A DNA stretch of 64,000 nt from Desulfacinum sp. (GCA_014359885.1 JACIYN010000016.1:1-64000), one strand, 5' to 3'. Positions 7,964 through 16,039 are shown, counted from the first letter of the stretch. The notes: generated by a model from the letters alone, not told the origin. Numbers and translations: made by a program.

Positions 7964-8467
7964 CTACCCCAGCGCCTCCGGCGGGGTCAGGTCCCCGGTC
8001 TTGCAGGGGCGAAGCTCCGCCAGTTCCTCCGGCAAAAGCGGCCGCACGCTCACGATCTTCACCTGGTAGTGCAGGTCCTTTCCCGCCAGGGGGTGGTTGT
8101 AGTCCAGTACCACGCCGTCGGCGTCCTTTTCCAGCACGTGGTAGGTGTACTGCGCCCCCAGGGTGTCGTTGGTGGCCACCACCCACTTGCCCGCCTCCAG
8201 GTTGCGCCCTTGCGGAAACTCTTCGAAGGTCTTCCGTCGGATCTGCCTGGGGTCGCGCTCCCCGAAAGCCTCCCGGGCCGGGATGGTGAAGCTCAGCTCT
8301 TCCCCTTCCTTCCTTCCCAAAAGGCGGCTCTCCAGTGCAGGCAGGACCTGGTCGTAGCCTACGGCGAAATTCATGGACGCCGGTTCCGGATCTCCCTTGA
8401 TCACCGTGCCGTCGTCCAGTCGCACGGTGTATTCGATCACCACGAAATGATCCTTCAGTATCTCCAT
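7964..8467 (-). CDS. FKBP-type peptidyl-prolyl isomerase, SlyD-like
   Basis: A 167-residue cytoplasmic proline isomerase and chaperone. The split FKBP domain is recognisable: HFVVIEYTVRLDDGTVIKG, the insert-in-flap region FGERDPRQI, and VVLDYNHPLAGKDLHYQVKI. The start at 8467 sits behind AAGGAGAGGG. An ATG at 8485 that overlaps the upstream stop (ATGA) is possible and would add six residues. SlyD proteins often carry a His/Cys-rich nickel-binding tail; here only one Cys and no His cluster remain at the end, so a role in nickel handling is not supported. It is translationally coupled to the TPR gene upstream. Confidence 0.9.
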   Translation of the reverse strand: MEILKDHFVVIEYTVRLDDGTVIKGDPEPASMNFAVGYDQVLPALESRLLGRKEGEELSFTIPAREAFGERDPRQIRRKTFEEFPQGRNLEAGKWVVATNDTLGAQYTYHVLEKDADGVVLDYNHPLAGKDLHYQVKIVSVRPLLPEELAELRPCKTGDLTPPEALG

Positions 8468-8481
8468 GCGCTCCCTCTCCT

Positions 8482-9105
8482 TCATTCCACCAAGTAGCCC
8501 AGTTCCCTGGCCCTTTCCAGATGCTCGGACGCCTTGGCCTCTTTGCCGGTGGCCGAATAGGCCACGTACAGATTGTAGTGGGCCGGGGCGAAGTCGGGGT
8601 GGAGTTCCAGGACCTGGAGGGACGCCGCGATGCTTTCCTCGTAGCGGCCCACCTGCAGGTAAGCCACGGCCAGGTTGTTGTGGGCTTGGAGGAGTTGGGG
8701 CATGAGCTCCACGGCCTTACGGCACGCCTGGATCGCCTCTTCGTGTTCCCCTTTCTGGAGGTGGGCGAAGCCCAGGTTGCTGTAGGCCATGGGAAGGTTG
8801 GGATCGATCTCCAGGGCCTTGCGGTTGGCGTCGATACAGCGATCCAACTCCCCTTCCTGGAAATAGAGCCCCCCCAGATTCACGTAGGCCTGGGCCATGG
8901 TAGGGTCGCATTCGATGGCTTGCTTGAATTCCGAGATGGCCTCGGCGCGCAATCCCTTCCGGGCGTAGGCGATTCCCAAATTGTAGTGAAAGACGGGGGA
9001 TTCGGGCTCGAAGAAGATTCGCTCCCGAAGATATTTGATGTATTGGTTGAGATCCGTGAGGACCTCTTTGGGAATGTCGGGCGTTTCGTTGGAACGGTGT
9101 GCCAT
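8482..9105 (-). CDS. Tetratricopeptide repeat protein
   Basis: 207 residues made almost wholly of five TPR units, with the alternating pattern YNLGIAYARKGLRAEAISEF, YVNLGGLYFQEGELDRCIDA, YSNLGFAHLQKGEHEEAI, HNNLAVAYLQVGRYEESI and HYNLYVAYSATGKEAKA. No signal peptide is seen, so it is a likely cytoplasmic scaffold for protein interactions; partners are unknown. It is divergent from the dsr operon, sharing a 260-base promoter region, and is followed with a tiny overlap by the FKBP gene, so the pair may form a folding or assembly unit. Confidence 0.85.
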   Translation of the reverse strand: MAHRSNETPDIPKEVLTDLNQYIKYLRERIFFEPESPVFHYNLGIAYARKGLRAEAISEFKQAIECDPTMAQAYVNLGGLYFQEGELDRCIDANRKALEIDPNLPMAYSNLGFAHLQKGEHEEAIQACRKAVELMPQLLQAHNNLAVAYLQVGRYEESIAASLQVLELHPDFAPAHYNLYVAYSATGKEAKASEHLERARELGYLVE

Positions 9106-9156
9106 GGGTTGTCCTCTCTTCGCAGCTTTCGGTCATGTGATTTCCAGCGTCGCCGG

Positions 9157-9185
9157 ACACTAACAGGGGGTGGGGGGGCTGTCAA
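9157..9185 (-). promoter_or_regulatory. Candidate promoter for the TPR/FKBP operon
   Basis: On the minus strand, TTGACA (9180-9185) and TAGTGT (9157-9162) are separated by 17 bases. The -35 box is perfect and the -10 box weak. Confidence 0.45.
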
Positions 9186-9223
9186 GGCGACGGGCGCGAG
9201 CCTTGGAGAATCCTGGAATTTTG

Positions 9224-9253
9224 TTGACAAAGTTTCTGGGCCGAGTTTATAGA
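9224..9253 (+). promoter_or_regulatory. Sigma-70 type promoter of the dsr operon
   Basis: A perfect TTGACA (9224-9229) and TATAGA (9248-9253) are separated by 18 bases, or TTATAG at 17. It lies about 115 bases before dsrD and is the strongest-looking promoter ahead of dsrDABNC. Confidence 0.75.
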
Positions 9254-9266
9254 GGTTGCGGACGCG

Positions 9267-9282
9267 AGTGAATAGATTCACT
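9267..9282 (+). promoter_or_regulatory. Palindromic operator candidate, CRP/FNR-family type
   Basis: AGTGAATAGATTCACT is a perfect 16-base palindrome just after the dsr -10 box. Its core fits GTGA-N6-TCAC, the half-site pattern of CRP/FNR-family proteins; HcpR of sulfate reducers is predicted to bind such sites. A site overlapping the transcript start would favour repression. The identity of the regulator is inference. Confidence 0.5.
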
Positions 9283-9366
9283 TAGTGACCGGGCGAATGG
9301 TTCGGCAAGGGCCGGTAGGTCCTTGATTTGTTTGTTTTTGGGGTCTCTGACGACAAGGAGAAAGAA

Positions 9367-9603
9367 ATGAGTCAGGAAGCCAAAGAAAAGATCCTGGAGT
9401 ACATGAAGAGCCAGAAGAAGACCAAGCTCTACTTCAACGATCTCTGCAAGGCGGTCCCGGATCTGAAGATGCGCGAGGCCAAGAAGATCATCAACCAGAT
9501 GGTGGAAGAGGGCACCATCAAGTATTGGTCCAGCGGCAGCACCACCATGTACATGCTGCCCGGCGCGGATGATCTGGGCAAGGAAGAGGATTCCATGAAG
9601 TAG
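9367..9603 (+). CDS. dsrD: DsrD, winged-helix activator of sulfite reductase
   Basis: A 78-residue protein matching DsrD by its conserved core KYWSSGSTTMYMLPGA (residues about 52-67), preceded by a winged-helix pattern (KLYFNDLCKAVPDLKMREAK). DsrD is known as a small cytoplasmic partner that stimulates DsrAB activity. The start at 9367 follows AAGGAG; an upstream in-frame ATG at 9328 has no ribosome site. In most described sulfate reducers dsrD follows dsrB; here it is the first gene of the operon, 149 bases before dsrA, while the usual dsrD slot after dsrB holds dsrN. Confidence 0.9.
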   Translation: MSQEAKEKILEYMKSQKKTKLYFNDLCKAVPDLKMREAKKIINQMVEEGTIKYWSSGSTTMYMLPGADDLGKEEDSMK

Positions 9604-9752
9604 GGCTTTGGCGGGGAGCTGCTTCTCGGCGCGGTTCATCCGGGAGACGGCAGTGCGGAGCTGTGTGACTCCTTCCGCCTGCGTCCGGCGGGCCGAAGGA
9701 CTCCATAGTCGGCAGTGGAAGGTGTTTGTTCAACCCTATAGGAGGTAACGGA

Positions 9753-11027
9753 ATGGCTTTGAAGCACAAGACCCCCATGCTGGACGAGCTGGAAAAGGGG
9801 CCATGGCCGAGTTTCGTGACCGACATCAAGCGGATCGCGGCCAGGAAGCCCATGTGCGAGGATCTTTTGGGCCTGCTCGAGATGTCCTACGAGCATAAGG
9901 AAGGCCACTGGAAGCACGGCGGTATCGTCGGTGTTTTCGGTTACGGCGGCGGCGTCATCGGTCGTTACTGCGACCGGCCGGACCTGTTCCCCAACGTGGC
10001 CCACTTCCACACCATGCGTGTGAATCAGCCGGCCAGCAAGTTCTACAGCACCGAGGTGCTGCGCAAGATCTGCGACATCTGGGAAGAGAAGGGCAGCGGT
10101 CTCACCAACATGCACGGCTCCACCGGGGACATGATCCTCCTGGGGACCACCACGGACCAACTGGAGCCCATTTTCTACGAACTGACCCATGAGCTGGGCA
10201 TGGACCTGGGCGGTTCCGGCTCCAACATGCGCACTCCGTCCTGTTGCGTGGGTAAGGCCCGGTGTGAATGGTCCTGTATCGACACGCAGGACATCACCTA
10301 CGACATCACCATGCGCTACCAGGACGAGCTCCATCGTCCCATGTTCCCCTACAAGTTCAAGTTCAAGACCTCCGGCTGCCCCAACGACTGCGTGGCCGCC
10401 ATCGCCCGCGCCGACTGCTCCATCATCGGCACCTGGCGTGACAAGATCCGCATCGATCAGGAAGCGGTTCGCGCCTACGTGGGCGGCGAGCTGGTGCCCA
10501 ACGGCGGCGCCCACGGCACGGAAAAACGCGCCTTGGACATCCAGAAGGAAGTCATCGACCTGTGTCCCACCAAGTGCATGGAATGGGACGGCAAGAACCT
10601 GAAGATCTGGGATGAGGACTGCACGCGCTGCATGCACTGCATCAACGTGATGCCGCGGGCTCTCCGTCCGGGTCAGGATGTGGGTGCCACCATCCTGGTG
10701 GGCGCCAAGGCTCCCATCCTGGAAGGCGCCCAGCTGGGCAGCGTGGTGATTCCGTTCATCAAGATGGAGCCTCCCTACGAGGAATTCCACGAGTTCGTGG
10801 AAAAGATGTGGGATTGGTGGATGGAGGAAGGCAAGAACCGCGAGCGTTTGGGCGAGACCATCCAGCGCCTCGGCATGAAGGCGTTCCTCGAGGCCACCGA
10901 GCTGCAGCCCGATCCGCGTATGGTCAACACGCCGCGCTACAACCCCTACATCTTTTACGATCCGGCGGATGTTCCCGGCGGCTGGTCCCACGATCCCAAG
11001 GCCTTCCGTGAACGGCATCATGCATAG
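9753..11027 (+). CDS. dsrA: Dissimilatory sulfite reductase alpha subunit
   Basis: 424 residues; the start follows GGAGGT. The catalytic or structural siroheme-4Fe4S motif is seen as [12 protein letters not shown] with [10 protein letters not shown] further on. An inserted ferredoxin domain follows ([11 protein letters not shown], then [10 protein letters not shown]). It forms the cytoplasmic DsrAB tetramer, which reduces sulfite in the energy-conserving pathway, handing partly reduced sulfur to DsrC. It lies 11 bases before dsrB, so the two are cotranslated. Codon use is strongly biased to C and G at third positions, as for a highly expressed gene. Confidence 0.98.
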   Translation: MALKHKTPMLDELEKGPWPSFVTDIKRIAARKPMCEDLLGLLEMSYEHKEGHWKHGGIVGVFGYGGGVIGRYCDRPDLFPNVAHFHTMRVNQPASKFYSTEVLRKICDIWEEKGSGLTNMHGSTGDMILLGTTTDQLEPIFYELTHELGMDLGGSGSNMRTPSCCVGKARCEWSCIDTQDITYDITMRYQDELHRPMFPYKFKFKTSGCPNDCVAAIARADCSIIGTWRDKIRIDQEAVRAYVGGELVPNGGAHGTEKRALDIQKEVIDLCPTKCMEWDGKNLKIWDEDCTRCMHCINVMPRALRPGQDVGATILVGAKAPILEGAQLGSVVIPFIKMEPPYEEFHEFVEKMWDWWMEEGKNRERLGETIQRLGMKAFLEATELQPDPRMVNTPRYNPYIFYDPADVPGGWSHDPKAFRERHHA

Positions 11028-11038
11028 GAGGTGACACC

Positions 11039-12139
11039 ATGCCTTTCGATCCCAATGACATCATGAAAGATCGCATTACCGATATCGGTCCCCCGAAGTA
11101 CGACAAGTTCTTCCCGCCCGTCATCAAGGAAAATTACGGGAAGTGGAAATACCACGAGATCCTGGAGCCCGGCGTGCTGGTGCATGTTTCCGAGACCGGT
11201 GCCGAGGTCTACACGGTGCGCGTGGGCGCGGCCCGCCTTCTGTCCGTGGATCTCATCCGGGAAATCTGCGACATCGCCGACAAGCATTGCGGCGGGTACG
11301 TGCGCTGGACCACCCGCAACAACATCGAGTTCATGGTGGACGATAAGTCCAAGCTGCAGCCCCTCATCGATGACCTGAGGAGCCGCGGCAACTGGTTCCC
11401 CATCGGCGGCACCGGCGCCTCGGTGACCAACATCGTCCACACGCAGGGCTGGGTCCACTGCCACACGCCGGCCATCGACGCCTCCGGTATCGTGAAGGCG
11501 GTCATGGACGAGCTGTTCGACTACTTCGGCTCCCACAAGCTGCCGGCCCAGGTGCGCATCTCCTTGGCCTGCTGCCTCAACATGTGCGGCGCCGTGCATT
11601 GCTCCGACATCGCCATCCTGGGCGTGCACCGCAAGCCGCCTTTTGTGGAACATGAGCGTGTCCAGAACGTGTGCGAGATCCCGCTCGTGATCGCGGCCTG
11701 CCCCACGGCGGCCATCAAGCCCAAGAAGGTGGGTGAGTACAAGAGCATTGAGATCAACGAAAAGCGCTGCATGTTCTGCGGCAACTGCTACACCATGTGT
11801 CCGGCTCTGCCCATCGCCGACGGCGACGGCGACGGCATCGCCCTGTGGGTGGGCGGCAAGGTGTCCAACTCCCGCACGGCGCCCAAGTTCTCCAAGCTGG
11901 CCGTGCACTACATCCCCAACGAGCCGCCTCGTTGGCCCACCACGGTCCAGACCATCAAGAAGATCGTGGAAGTGTACGCTTCCGATGCCCGCCGCTACGA
12001 ACGTATCGGCGAGTGGATCGACCGCATCGGTTGGGAACGCTTCTTCGAAAAGACCGGGCTGGAGTTCCGTCATGAGCATATCGACGACTACCGTCTCGCG
12101 ATGACCACGTGGCGGACCACCACCCAGTTCAAGTTCTAG
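11039..12139 (+). CDS. dsrB: Dissimilatory sulfite reductase beta subunit
   Basis: 366 residues starting [20 protein letters not shown] behind GGAGGTG. The siroheme-cluster cysteines lie in [19 protein letters not shown], and the ferredoxin domain in [18 protein letters not shown]. The beta subunit contributes the active siroheme site of the DsrAB heterotetramer. It is immediately downstream of dsrA and is followed, after a strong hairpin, by dsrN. Nothing suggests the oxidative (reverse) Dsr type; the ferredoxin, cytochrome c3 and dsrD context supports a reductive enzyme. Confidence 0.98.
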   Translation: MPFDPNDIMKDRITDIGPPKYDKFFPPVIKENYGKWKYHEILEPGVLVHVSETGAEVYTVRVGAARLLSVDLIREICDIADKHCGGYVRWTTRNNIEFMVDDKSKLQPLIDDLRSRGNWFPIGGTGASVTNIVHTQGWVHCHTPAIDASGIVKAVMDELFDYFGSHKLPAQVRISLACCLNMCGAVHCSDIAILGVHRKPPFVEHERVQNVCEIPLVIAACPTAAIKPKKVGEYKSIEINEKRCMFCGNCYTMCPALPIADGDGDGIALWVGGKVSNSRTAPKFSKLAVHYIPNEPPRWPTTVQTIKKIVEVYASDARRYERIGEWIDRIGWERFFEKTGLEFRHEHIDDYRLAMTTWRTTTQFKF

Positions 12140-12151
12140 GAACGCCTCCAG

Positions 12152-12182
12152 GGGGAGGGGCCCGCTGTGCGGGCCCCTCCCC
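12152..12182 (+). terminator. Perfect 14-bp stem-loop between dsrB and dsrN
   Basis: GGGGAGGGGCCCGC (12152-12165), loop TGT, and GCGGGCCCCTCCCC (12169-12182) pair without mismatch. No T-run follows, so this is not a normal intrinsic terminator. It may protect the dsrAB message 3' end, cause partial termination, or hide the weak dsrN ribosome site 18 bases further on. Confidence 0.6.
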
Positions 12183-12199
12183 AGAGACGCGATACGTGC

Positions 12200-13651
12200 A
12201 TGACCTTCAAGACCCCTCGGTTGATGATAGCGGCCCTCAGGGGCGGCGCCGGCAAGACCCTGGTATCCTTGGGTCTTGCCGCGGCATGGCGCCGTCGCTT
12301 GGGGCTTTCTGTTGTTCCGTTCAAGAAGGGCCCGGACTACATCGATGCGGGCTGGCTGGCCTTGGCCGCTTCGCACCCGTGCTACAACCTGGACCCCTTC
12401 CTCATGAACCCCGAAGACATCCTGGGCTCCTTCGTGAGGCGTTCCCACGGCGCCGACGTGGCCCTCATTGAAGGAAACCGTGGTTTGTACGACGGGGTGG
12501 ATGCGGACGGAACCTGTTCATCGGCCGAGCTTTCCAAGCTCCTGAAAGCCCCGGTGGTGTTGGTGCTGGACGCCACTAAGATGACCCGAACCGCCGCGGC
12601 CCTGGTGCTGGGGTGCCGGATGCTGGATCGCGAGGTGAGCATCGCCGGGGTGATCCTGAACCGGGTGGCGGGAGCCCGCCACGAGCGGGTGCTGCGCCAA
12701 TCCGTTGAGAAGGTCAACGGACTGCCCGTGGTGGGGGTGCTTCCCAAGGAACGGGAAAACCTTTTCCCGGAACGGCACATGGGGCTGGTTCCGCCCCAGG
12801 AACACGGCCGACTCACGGAGGCTGTGGAAAGGCTGGCGGAAAAGATGGAGGCCCGCGTAGACGTGGAGGGCCTCTACGACATGGCACGCCGTGCCGAACG
12901 CCTGGGGTGGCCCGCGTCCGGCGTTTGCGGGCCCGCGCGGCGGCCCCCGGACGGTCCGGTTCGCATCGGAATTCTTCGGGACGGAGCCTTCCAGTTCTAC
13001 TACCCGGAAAACTTGGAGGCCCTGGAGGAGTGGGGGGCGGAGCTGGTCTTCATCGACAGCATGAGCCATTCCCGCCTGCCCCAGGTGGATGCCCTCTACA
13101 TCGGCGGCGGTTTTCCGGAAACGCACCTGGCGCAGATCGCAGGGAACCGGCCGTTCCTGGAGTCGGTGCGGGAAGCCGTGGAGGCCGGCCTTCCCGTCTA
13201 TGCGGAATGCGGGGGACTCATGTTTCTGAGCCGCGGCATCCGCAGCGGGGACCGTCTTCACCCCATGGTGGGGGTCTTACCCTTTGAGGTGGAGATGGGA
13301 CAGAAGCCCCAGGGGCACGGGTATTCCGTGCTGGAAACGGTGAGAGAGACCCCTTTCTTTACCGAGGGGATGTTGCTGCGCGGCCATGAGTTCCACTACT
13401 CCCGGGTGGTGGGCGTGACGGAACCGCTGGAGTTCGCTTTTCGGGTGAAAAAGGGCTTCGGAGTCTTGGAAGGTTGGGACGGGGTGTGCTATAAGAACGT
13501 CTTGGCAAGCTACACGCATCTCCATGCGTGCGGACAGAAGGAATGGGCCGAAGGGGTTGCGAGGGCGGCCGTGCGGCACCGGAACCGAAAGGTGCCGGCC
13601 GGAAGAGCCGTGCTCAGGGCCCCGGAGGCATCCGTGGTCAAGGCTTTGTAA
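12200..13651 (+). CDS. dsrN: DsrN, siroheme amidase (CobB/CbiA-like)
   Basis: 483 residues resembling cobyrinate a,c-diamide synthase. The N-terminal ATP-binding domain has a P-loop (LRGGAGKTLVSLG) and VVPFKKGPDYIDAGWL. The C-terminal glutamine amidotransferase domain has the nucleophile in VYAECGGLMFLS and the late His in GHEFHYSRVV. In dsr loci this family (DsrN) is taken to amidate siroheme, giving the sirohaem amide found in sulfite reductase. A role in cobalamin synthesis cannot be excluded, since cobT with a B12 riboswitch lies 3 kb away, but position between dsrB and dsrC favours DsrN. The ribosome site is poor; an in-frame GTG at 12167 lies inside the hairpin. Confidence 0.88.
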   Translation: MTFKTPRLMIAALRGGAGKTLVSLGLAAAWRRRLGLSVVPFKKGPDYIDAGWLALAASHPCYNLDPFLMNPEDILGSFVRRSHGADVALIEGNRGLYDGVDADGTCSSAELSKLLKAPVVLVLDATKMTRTAAALVLGCRMLDREVSIAGVILNRVAGARHERVLRQSVEKVNGLPVVGVLPKERENLFPERHMGLVPPQEHGRLTEAVERLAEKMEARVDVEGLYDMARRAERLGWPASGVCGPARRPPDGPVRIGILRDGAFQFYYPENLEALEEWGAELVFIDSMSHSRLPQVDALYIGGGFPETHLAQIAGNRPFLESVREAVEAGLPVYAECGGLMFLSRGIRSGDRLHPMVGVLPFEVEMGQKPQGHGYSVLETVRETPFFTEGMLLRGHEFHYSRVVGVTEPLEFAFRVKKGFGVLEGWDGVCYKNVLASYTHLHACGQKEWAEGVARAAVRHRNRKVPAGRAVLRAPEASVVKAL

Positions 13652-13693
13652 GACATCGGTGTTCATCCATCACTAGACAAGGAGGAAATTCCC

Positions 13694-14011
13694 ATGCCGC
13701 AAATCGAATACAAAGGCAAAGTTTTCGATGTGGATGAAGACGGCTTCATCGACAGCTTCGACAAGTGGTGCCCGGAATGGGTGGAGTACGTGAAGGAATC
13801 GGAAGGCATCCAGGAGCTCACCGAGGAGCACTGGAAGGTCATCCACGTGCTGCAGGACTACTACCGCAAGCACGGCATCGCCCCCATGGTGCGGATCCTC
13901 ACCAAGGTGACGGGCTACAAGCTCAAATACATCTACGAGCTGTTCCCGAGCGGACCGGGCAAGGGCGCCTGTAAGATGGCCGGCCTGCCCAAGCCGACCG
14001 GCTGCGTGTAA
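13694..14011 (+). CDS. dsrC: DsrC, sulfur carrier of sulfite reduction
   Basis: 105 residues, start behind AAGGAGG. The mobile C-terminal arm GKGACKMAGLPKPTGCV carries both redox cysteines, Cys93 and Cys104, separated by ten residues. This marks a true DsrC rather than a TusE or RspA homologue. It receives sulfur from DsrAB as a trisulfide, which membrane complexes such as DsrMKJOP then reduce; those genes are not in this window. It lies 42 bases after dsrN. In many sulfate reducers dsrC is unlinked from dsrAB, so its linkage here is noteworthy. Confidence 0.97.
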   Translation: MPQIEYKGKVFDVDEDGFIDSFDKWCPEWVEYVKESEGIQELTEEHWKVIHVLQDYYRKHGIAPMVRILTKVTGYKLKYIYELFPSGPGKGACKMAGLPKPTGCV

Positions 14012-14061
14012 GATTTCGAGGGGGCTCCGGCGCTCGGCCGGGGCCCTTCTTGCGCGGAATG

Positions 14062-14083
14062 GCCGGGGGGAGCGGCTTTTTTT
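14062..14083 (+). terminator. Possible terminator after dsrC
   Basis: GCCG-GGGGGAG-CGGC followed by seven T (14077-14083). The stem is short, but a G/C-rich imperfect hairpin just upstream (about 14020-14046) may extend the structure. Confidence 0.45.
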
Positions 14084-14146
14084 GTCCCGCTACATGAGAA
14101 AAGAATCACATGGCCCGGTTCTCCTTTTCTTGCTCCGCTTTGGGCT

Positions 14147-14173
14147 TGACAACCGCCGGACAAGCCTATAAAG
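14147..14173 (+). promoter_or_regulatory. Promoter for the ferredoxin gene
   Basis: TTGACA (14147-14152) and TATAAA (14168-14173) with a 15-base spacer, about 90 bases before the ferredoxin start. Spacing is slightly short, but both boxes are near perfect. This indicates a transcript separate from dsrC. Confidence 0.6.
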
Positions 14174-14264
14174 GCTCGGTGTGCGTAGAAACCTGGCAAG
14201 CGAGCGGGGCCGCGATTCCTGCTCCCGGCCGGCATCTCATGACGAAAAAGGGAGGAAGAAAGCA

Positions 14265-14450
14265 ATGTTCAAAGTGACGGTTGACAAGGACAAGTGCACT
14301 GGCGACGGCGAATGCATCGATGTGTGCCCCGTGGACGTCTACGAACTGGTGGACGGCAAGGCGGAGCCGGTCAATGAGGACGAGTGCCTGGGCTGCGAAA
14401 GCTGCGTGGAAGTGTGTGAAAACGACGCCATCACCATCGAGGAAGTCTAA
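14265..14450 (+). CDS. fdx: Small 4Fe-4S ferredoxin
   Basis: 61 residues; ATG behind GGAGG. The first cysteine set is CTGDGECIDVCPVDVYE and the second is CLGCESCVEVCENDAI. The first set, C-x5-C-x3-C-P rather than C-x2-C-x2-C, resembles Desulfovibrio-type ferredoxins whose first cluster may be 3Fe-4S or interconverting, with a normal 4Fe-4S at the second. It is acidic overall and cytoplasmic. The position just after dsrC, with its own promoter and terminator, suggests an electron carrier for sulfite reduction or hydrogenase, which is inference. Confidence 0.93.
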   Translation: MFKVTVDKDKCTGDGECIDVCPVDVYELVDGKAEPVNEDECLGCESCVEVCENDAITIEEV

Positions 14451-14474
14451 GCCCGGACTTGCCTGAAAAATTCC

Positions 14475-14511
14475 AACCGCCCGGTGGCCCCAAGCCCCGG
14501 GCGGTTTTTTT
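14475..14511 (+). terminator. Intrinsic terminator of the ferredoxin gene
   Basis: AACCGCCCGG (14475-14484) pairs with CCGGGCGGTT (14497-14506), followed by a run of T to 14511. This is a textbook rho-independent terminator. Confidence 0.92.
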
Positions 14512-14562
14512 GTGGAGTGGAAGCGAATCGGCCCGCCCTGCAAAAAGGCACGGAATCCTTGA

Positions 14563-14672
14563 GTAGGGGCGGGGTTTATCCCCGCCCGCTAATCACGCGG
14601 TGCAAGAGAACCAGAAAAAAACGTTAGGTTTGATGTGAAAGAGAACCGCGAATGAACGCGAATAGACGCAAA
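14563..14672 (+). repeat. GTAG hairpin type E and repeat F
   Basis: A GTAG type E hairpin (GGGCGGGG, TTTAT, CCCCGCCC) is at 14563-14588, and a copy of repeat F (GAACCGCGAATGAACGCGAA plus TAGACGCAAA) is at 14640-14672. From here to about 14840 no gene can be supported. Confidence 0.65.
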
Positions 14673-14839
14673 TCTTTTTAGTTGTAGGAACTGCGAAGGC
14701 CGCAATGAGGGTGTCCGGCCATGCAATGGGCGCGGAGTGACTCATAGAGAATGGCATATTGGGGCGTTCCGACAAATGCCCTCGCTCCGGCCCGCTCTTT
14801 GATCCAAGCGGGGTGGCGCGAGGGGATCCATGGCTGTTA

Positions 14840-15016
14840 GGTCTGATTTCCTGCGTAGCCGCGGGGCTTTAGCCCCGCGGAAAGGGTCCTCGTAAGTCCA
14901 TGAAGGGACCGGAAATGCGCGATGGCTTATCCGACGGCCGGGGGTTCCTCCGCAGCCCTAAAGGGCTGTGCTACGAGAAGGCGGTCATTCCCAGCATTTT
15001 CAGGCAAGTTCCCAGG
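14840..15016 (+). repeat. Composite GTAG-hairpin element, copy 3
   Basis: Hairpin A is at 14855-14880 with GGGCTTTAGCCC as its tip, inverted hairpin B at 14950-14974, and the right terminal repeat TTTTCAGGCAAGTTCC starts at 14997. The left terminal repeat is not recognisable, so this copy looks truncated. Confidence 0.7.
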
Positions 15017-15043
15017 CCATTGGTCCCAGGCAAAAGACGCCAT

Positions 15044-15070
15044 AAAAAAACCCGGCCGGAGGGCCGGGTT
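15044..15070 (-). terminator. Terminator of the cytochrome c3 gene
   Basis: On the minus strand AACCCGGCC, loop, GGCCGGGTT is followed by a run of seven T. It lies 27 bases after the cytochrome stop. Confidence 0.9.
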
Positions 15071-15097
15071 GTGCATGCCTAAGAAGGAATCATCCCA

Positions 15098-15541
15098 TTA
15101 CTTGGCTTCCTTGGGGTGGCACTGGGCGCAGGTCACCGGAGCCTTGGAATCCTTGTTTTCCTTCTTGAGTTTCTTGTGGCAGTCGATGCAGTTGTTATGG
15201 AAGGCCAACTTCAGGTTGAGCTTCTGCTGATCCGGAGGAAGCTTCTTCTCGCCCTGGATGGTGGGCTCGTTGTGGCATTCTTCGCACTTCTGGACCGGAT
15301 CGCCTTCCTTCCACACGTTCTGGCCGTTTTCGTACTTGTGGTGACAGTCGGCGCAGGCGATGCCGTACTCTTCCGCATGCTTCTTGTGGGTGAACTCCAC
15401 CAGGCCCTTGGTGTGCTCCGGCCACAGGCTGGAGTTCAAAGTGATGACGTCTGGAGCATCCGACGCCACGGCGATGAGCGTCCCGGCGAAGATGAGCGCC
15501 AGAGCCAAAACCGGGAGTACCAACATTCTGTTCCTCTTCAC
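15098..15541 (-). CDS. Tetraheme cytochrome c3
   Basis: 147 residues with GTG start behind AAAGGAGGTG. A cleavable signal peptide (VLPVLALALIFAGTLIAVAS) exports it to the periplasm. Four haem-binding motifs are visible: CADCHH, CEECH, CIDCH and CAQCH. The distal haem ligands probably include the two His of FTHKKH, typical of class III cytochromes c. In sulfate reducers this protein takes electrons from periplasmic hydrogenase or formate dehydrogenase and feeds membrane redox complexes. It is a single-gene unit with its own strong promoter and terminator, as expected of an abundant protein. Confidence 0.95.
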   Translation of the reverse strand: MKRNRMLVLPVLALALIFAGTLIAVASDAPDVITLNSSLWPEHTKGLVEFTHKKHAEEYGIACADCHHKYENGQNVWKEGDPVQKCEECHNEPTIQGEKKLPPDQQKLNLKLAFHNNCIDCHKKLKKENKDSKAPVTCAQCHPKEAK

Positions 15542-15601
15542 GGTGTCACCTCCTTTCGCTTCGTTTGATCCCCCTCTTTGTGATTCCATTCACGCCCGCG
15601 G

Positions 15602-15631
15602 ATTATAGTGAAGGGGCCGGCCGCCCGTCAA
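15602..15631 (-). promoter_or_regulatory. Promoter of the cytochrome c3 gene
   Basis: Minus strand: TTGACG (15626-15631), an 18-base spacer, and a perfect TATAAT (15602-15607). It lies about 60 bases before the GTG start. Confidence 0.75.
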
Positions 15632-15658
15632 GGAGCTTTTGGTTTTCCAAAGTTCCCG

Positions 15659-15689
15659 TTGACAGGTTCCACCATCCTGGGGCTATATT
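15659..15689 (+). promoter_or_regulatory. Promoter of the small DUF3303-like gene
   Basis: TTGACA (15659-15664) and TATATT (15684-15689) with 19 bases between, or CTATAT at 18. It is divergent from the cytochrome promoter about 30 bases away. Confidence 0.6.
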
Positions 15690-15737
15690 TCAAAGAACGT
15701 TCCATACGGCAGGAACTCCAACCAAGAGGAGGCGCCC

Positions 15738-16013
15738 ATGCTCTTTATGGCCATCTACAACTACGCACCGGAGGATCGGGACCGGGTGATCGAAAGAACG
15801 GCCGAACAGGCGGAGGTTTCCGGCGTCACCCTGAAGGGTGAGTGGTTCGATGTGACGGGCCATCGGGTGTTTCGCCTCTTCGAGGCGGAAGACGAGGCCC
15901 ACCTGGCGGCGTCCGTCTTCCAATGGACCGATCTGGGTGTGGCGGAAGTGGTGCCGGTGATGGAGACGAAAAAGGCGCTGAAACTGTTGCGCCGGACGGC
16001 CAAGACGAAGTAA
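15738..16013 (+). CDS. Small protein, DUF3303-like
   Basis: 91 residues; ATG behind GAGGAGGCG. The alternating pattern MLFMAIYNYAPEDRDRVIER, GEWFDVTGHRVFRLFEAED and WTDLGVAEVVPVMETKKALK suggests a small alpha-beta ferredoxin-like (dimeric alpha-beta barrel) fold of the DUF3303 type. It has no cysteines and no signal peptide. Function is unknown. It has its own promoter and lies upstream of the cobalamin riboswitch, without evident link to either neighbour. Confidence 0.75.
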   Translation: MLFMAIYNYAPEDRDRVIERTAEQAEVSGVTLKGEWFDVTGHRVFRLFEAEDEAHLAASVFQWTDLGVAEVVPVMETKKALKLLRRTAKTK

Positions 16014-16039
16014 CGTCCGCATACTTTCCGTAGGGTGTC

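Noticed and set aside
12200-13651. Cobalamin-pathway cobyrinate a,c-diamide synthase
   Set aside because: Not excluded by sequence, but its position inside the dsr locus between dsrB and dsrC makes the siroheme amidase role more likely.
14593-14775. A 60-residue minus-strand frame between the ferredoxin and cytochrome genes
   Set aside because: It runs through repeat F, has no ribosome site and no recognisable protein pattern.
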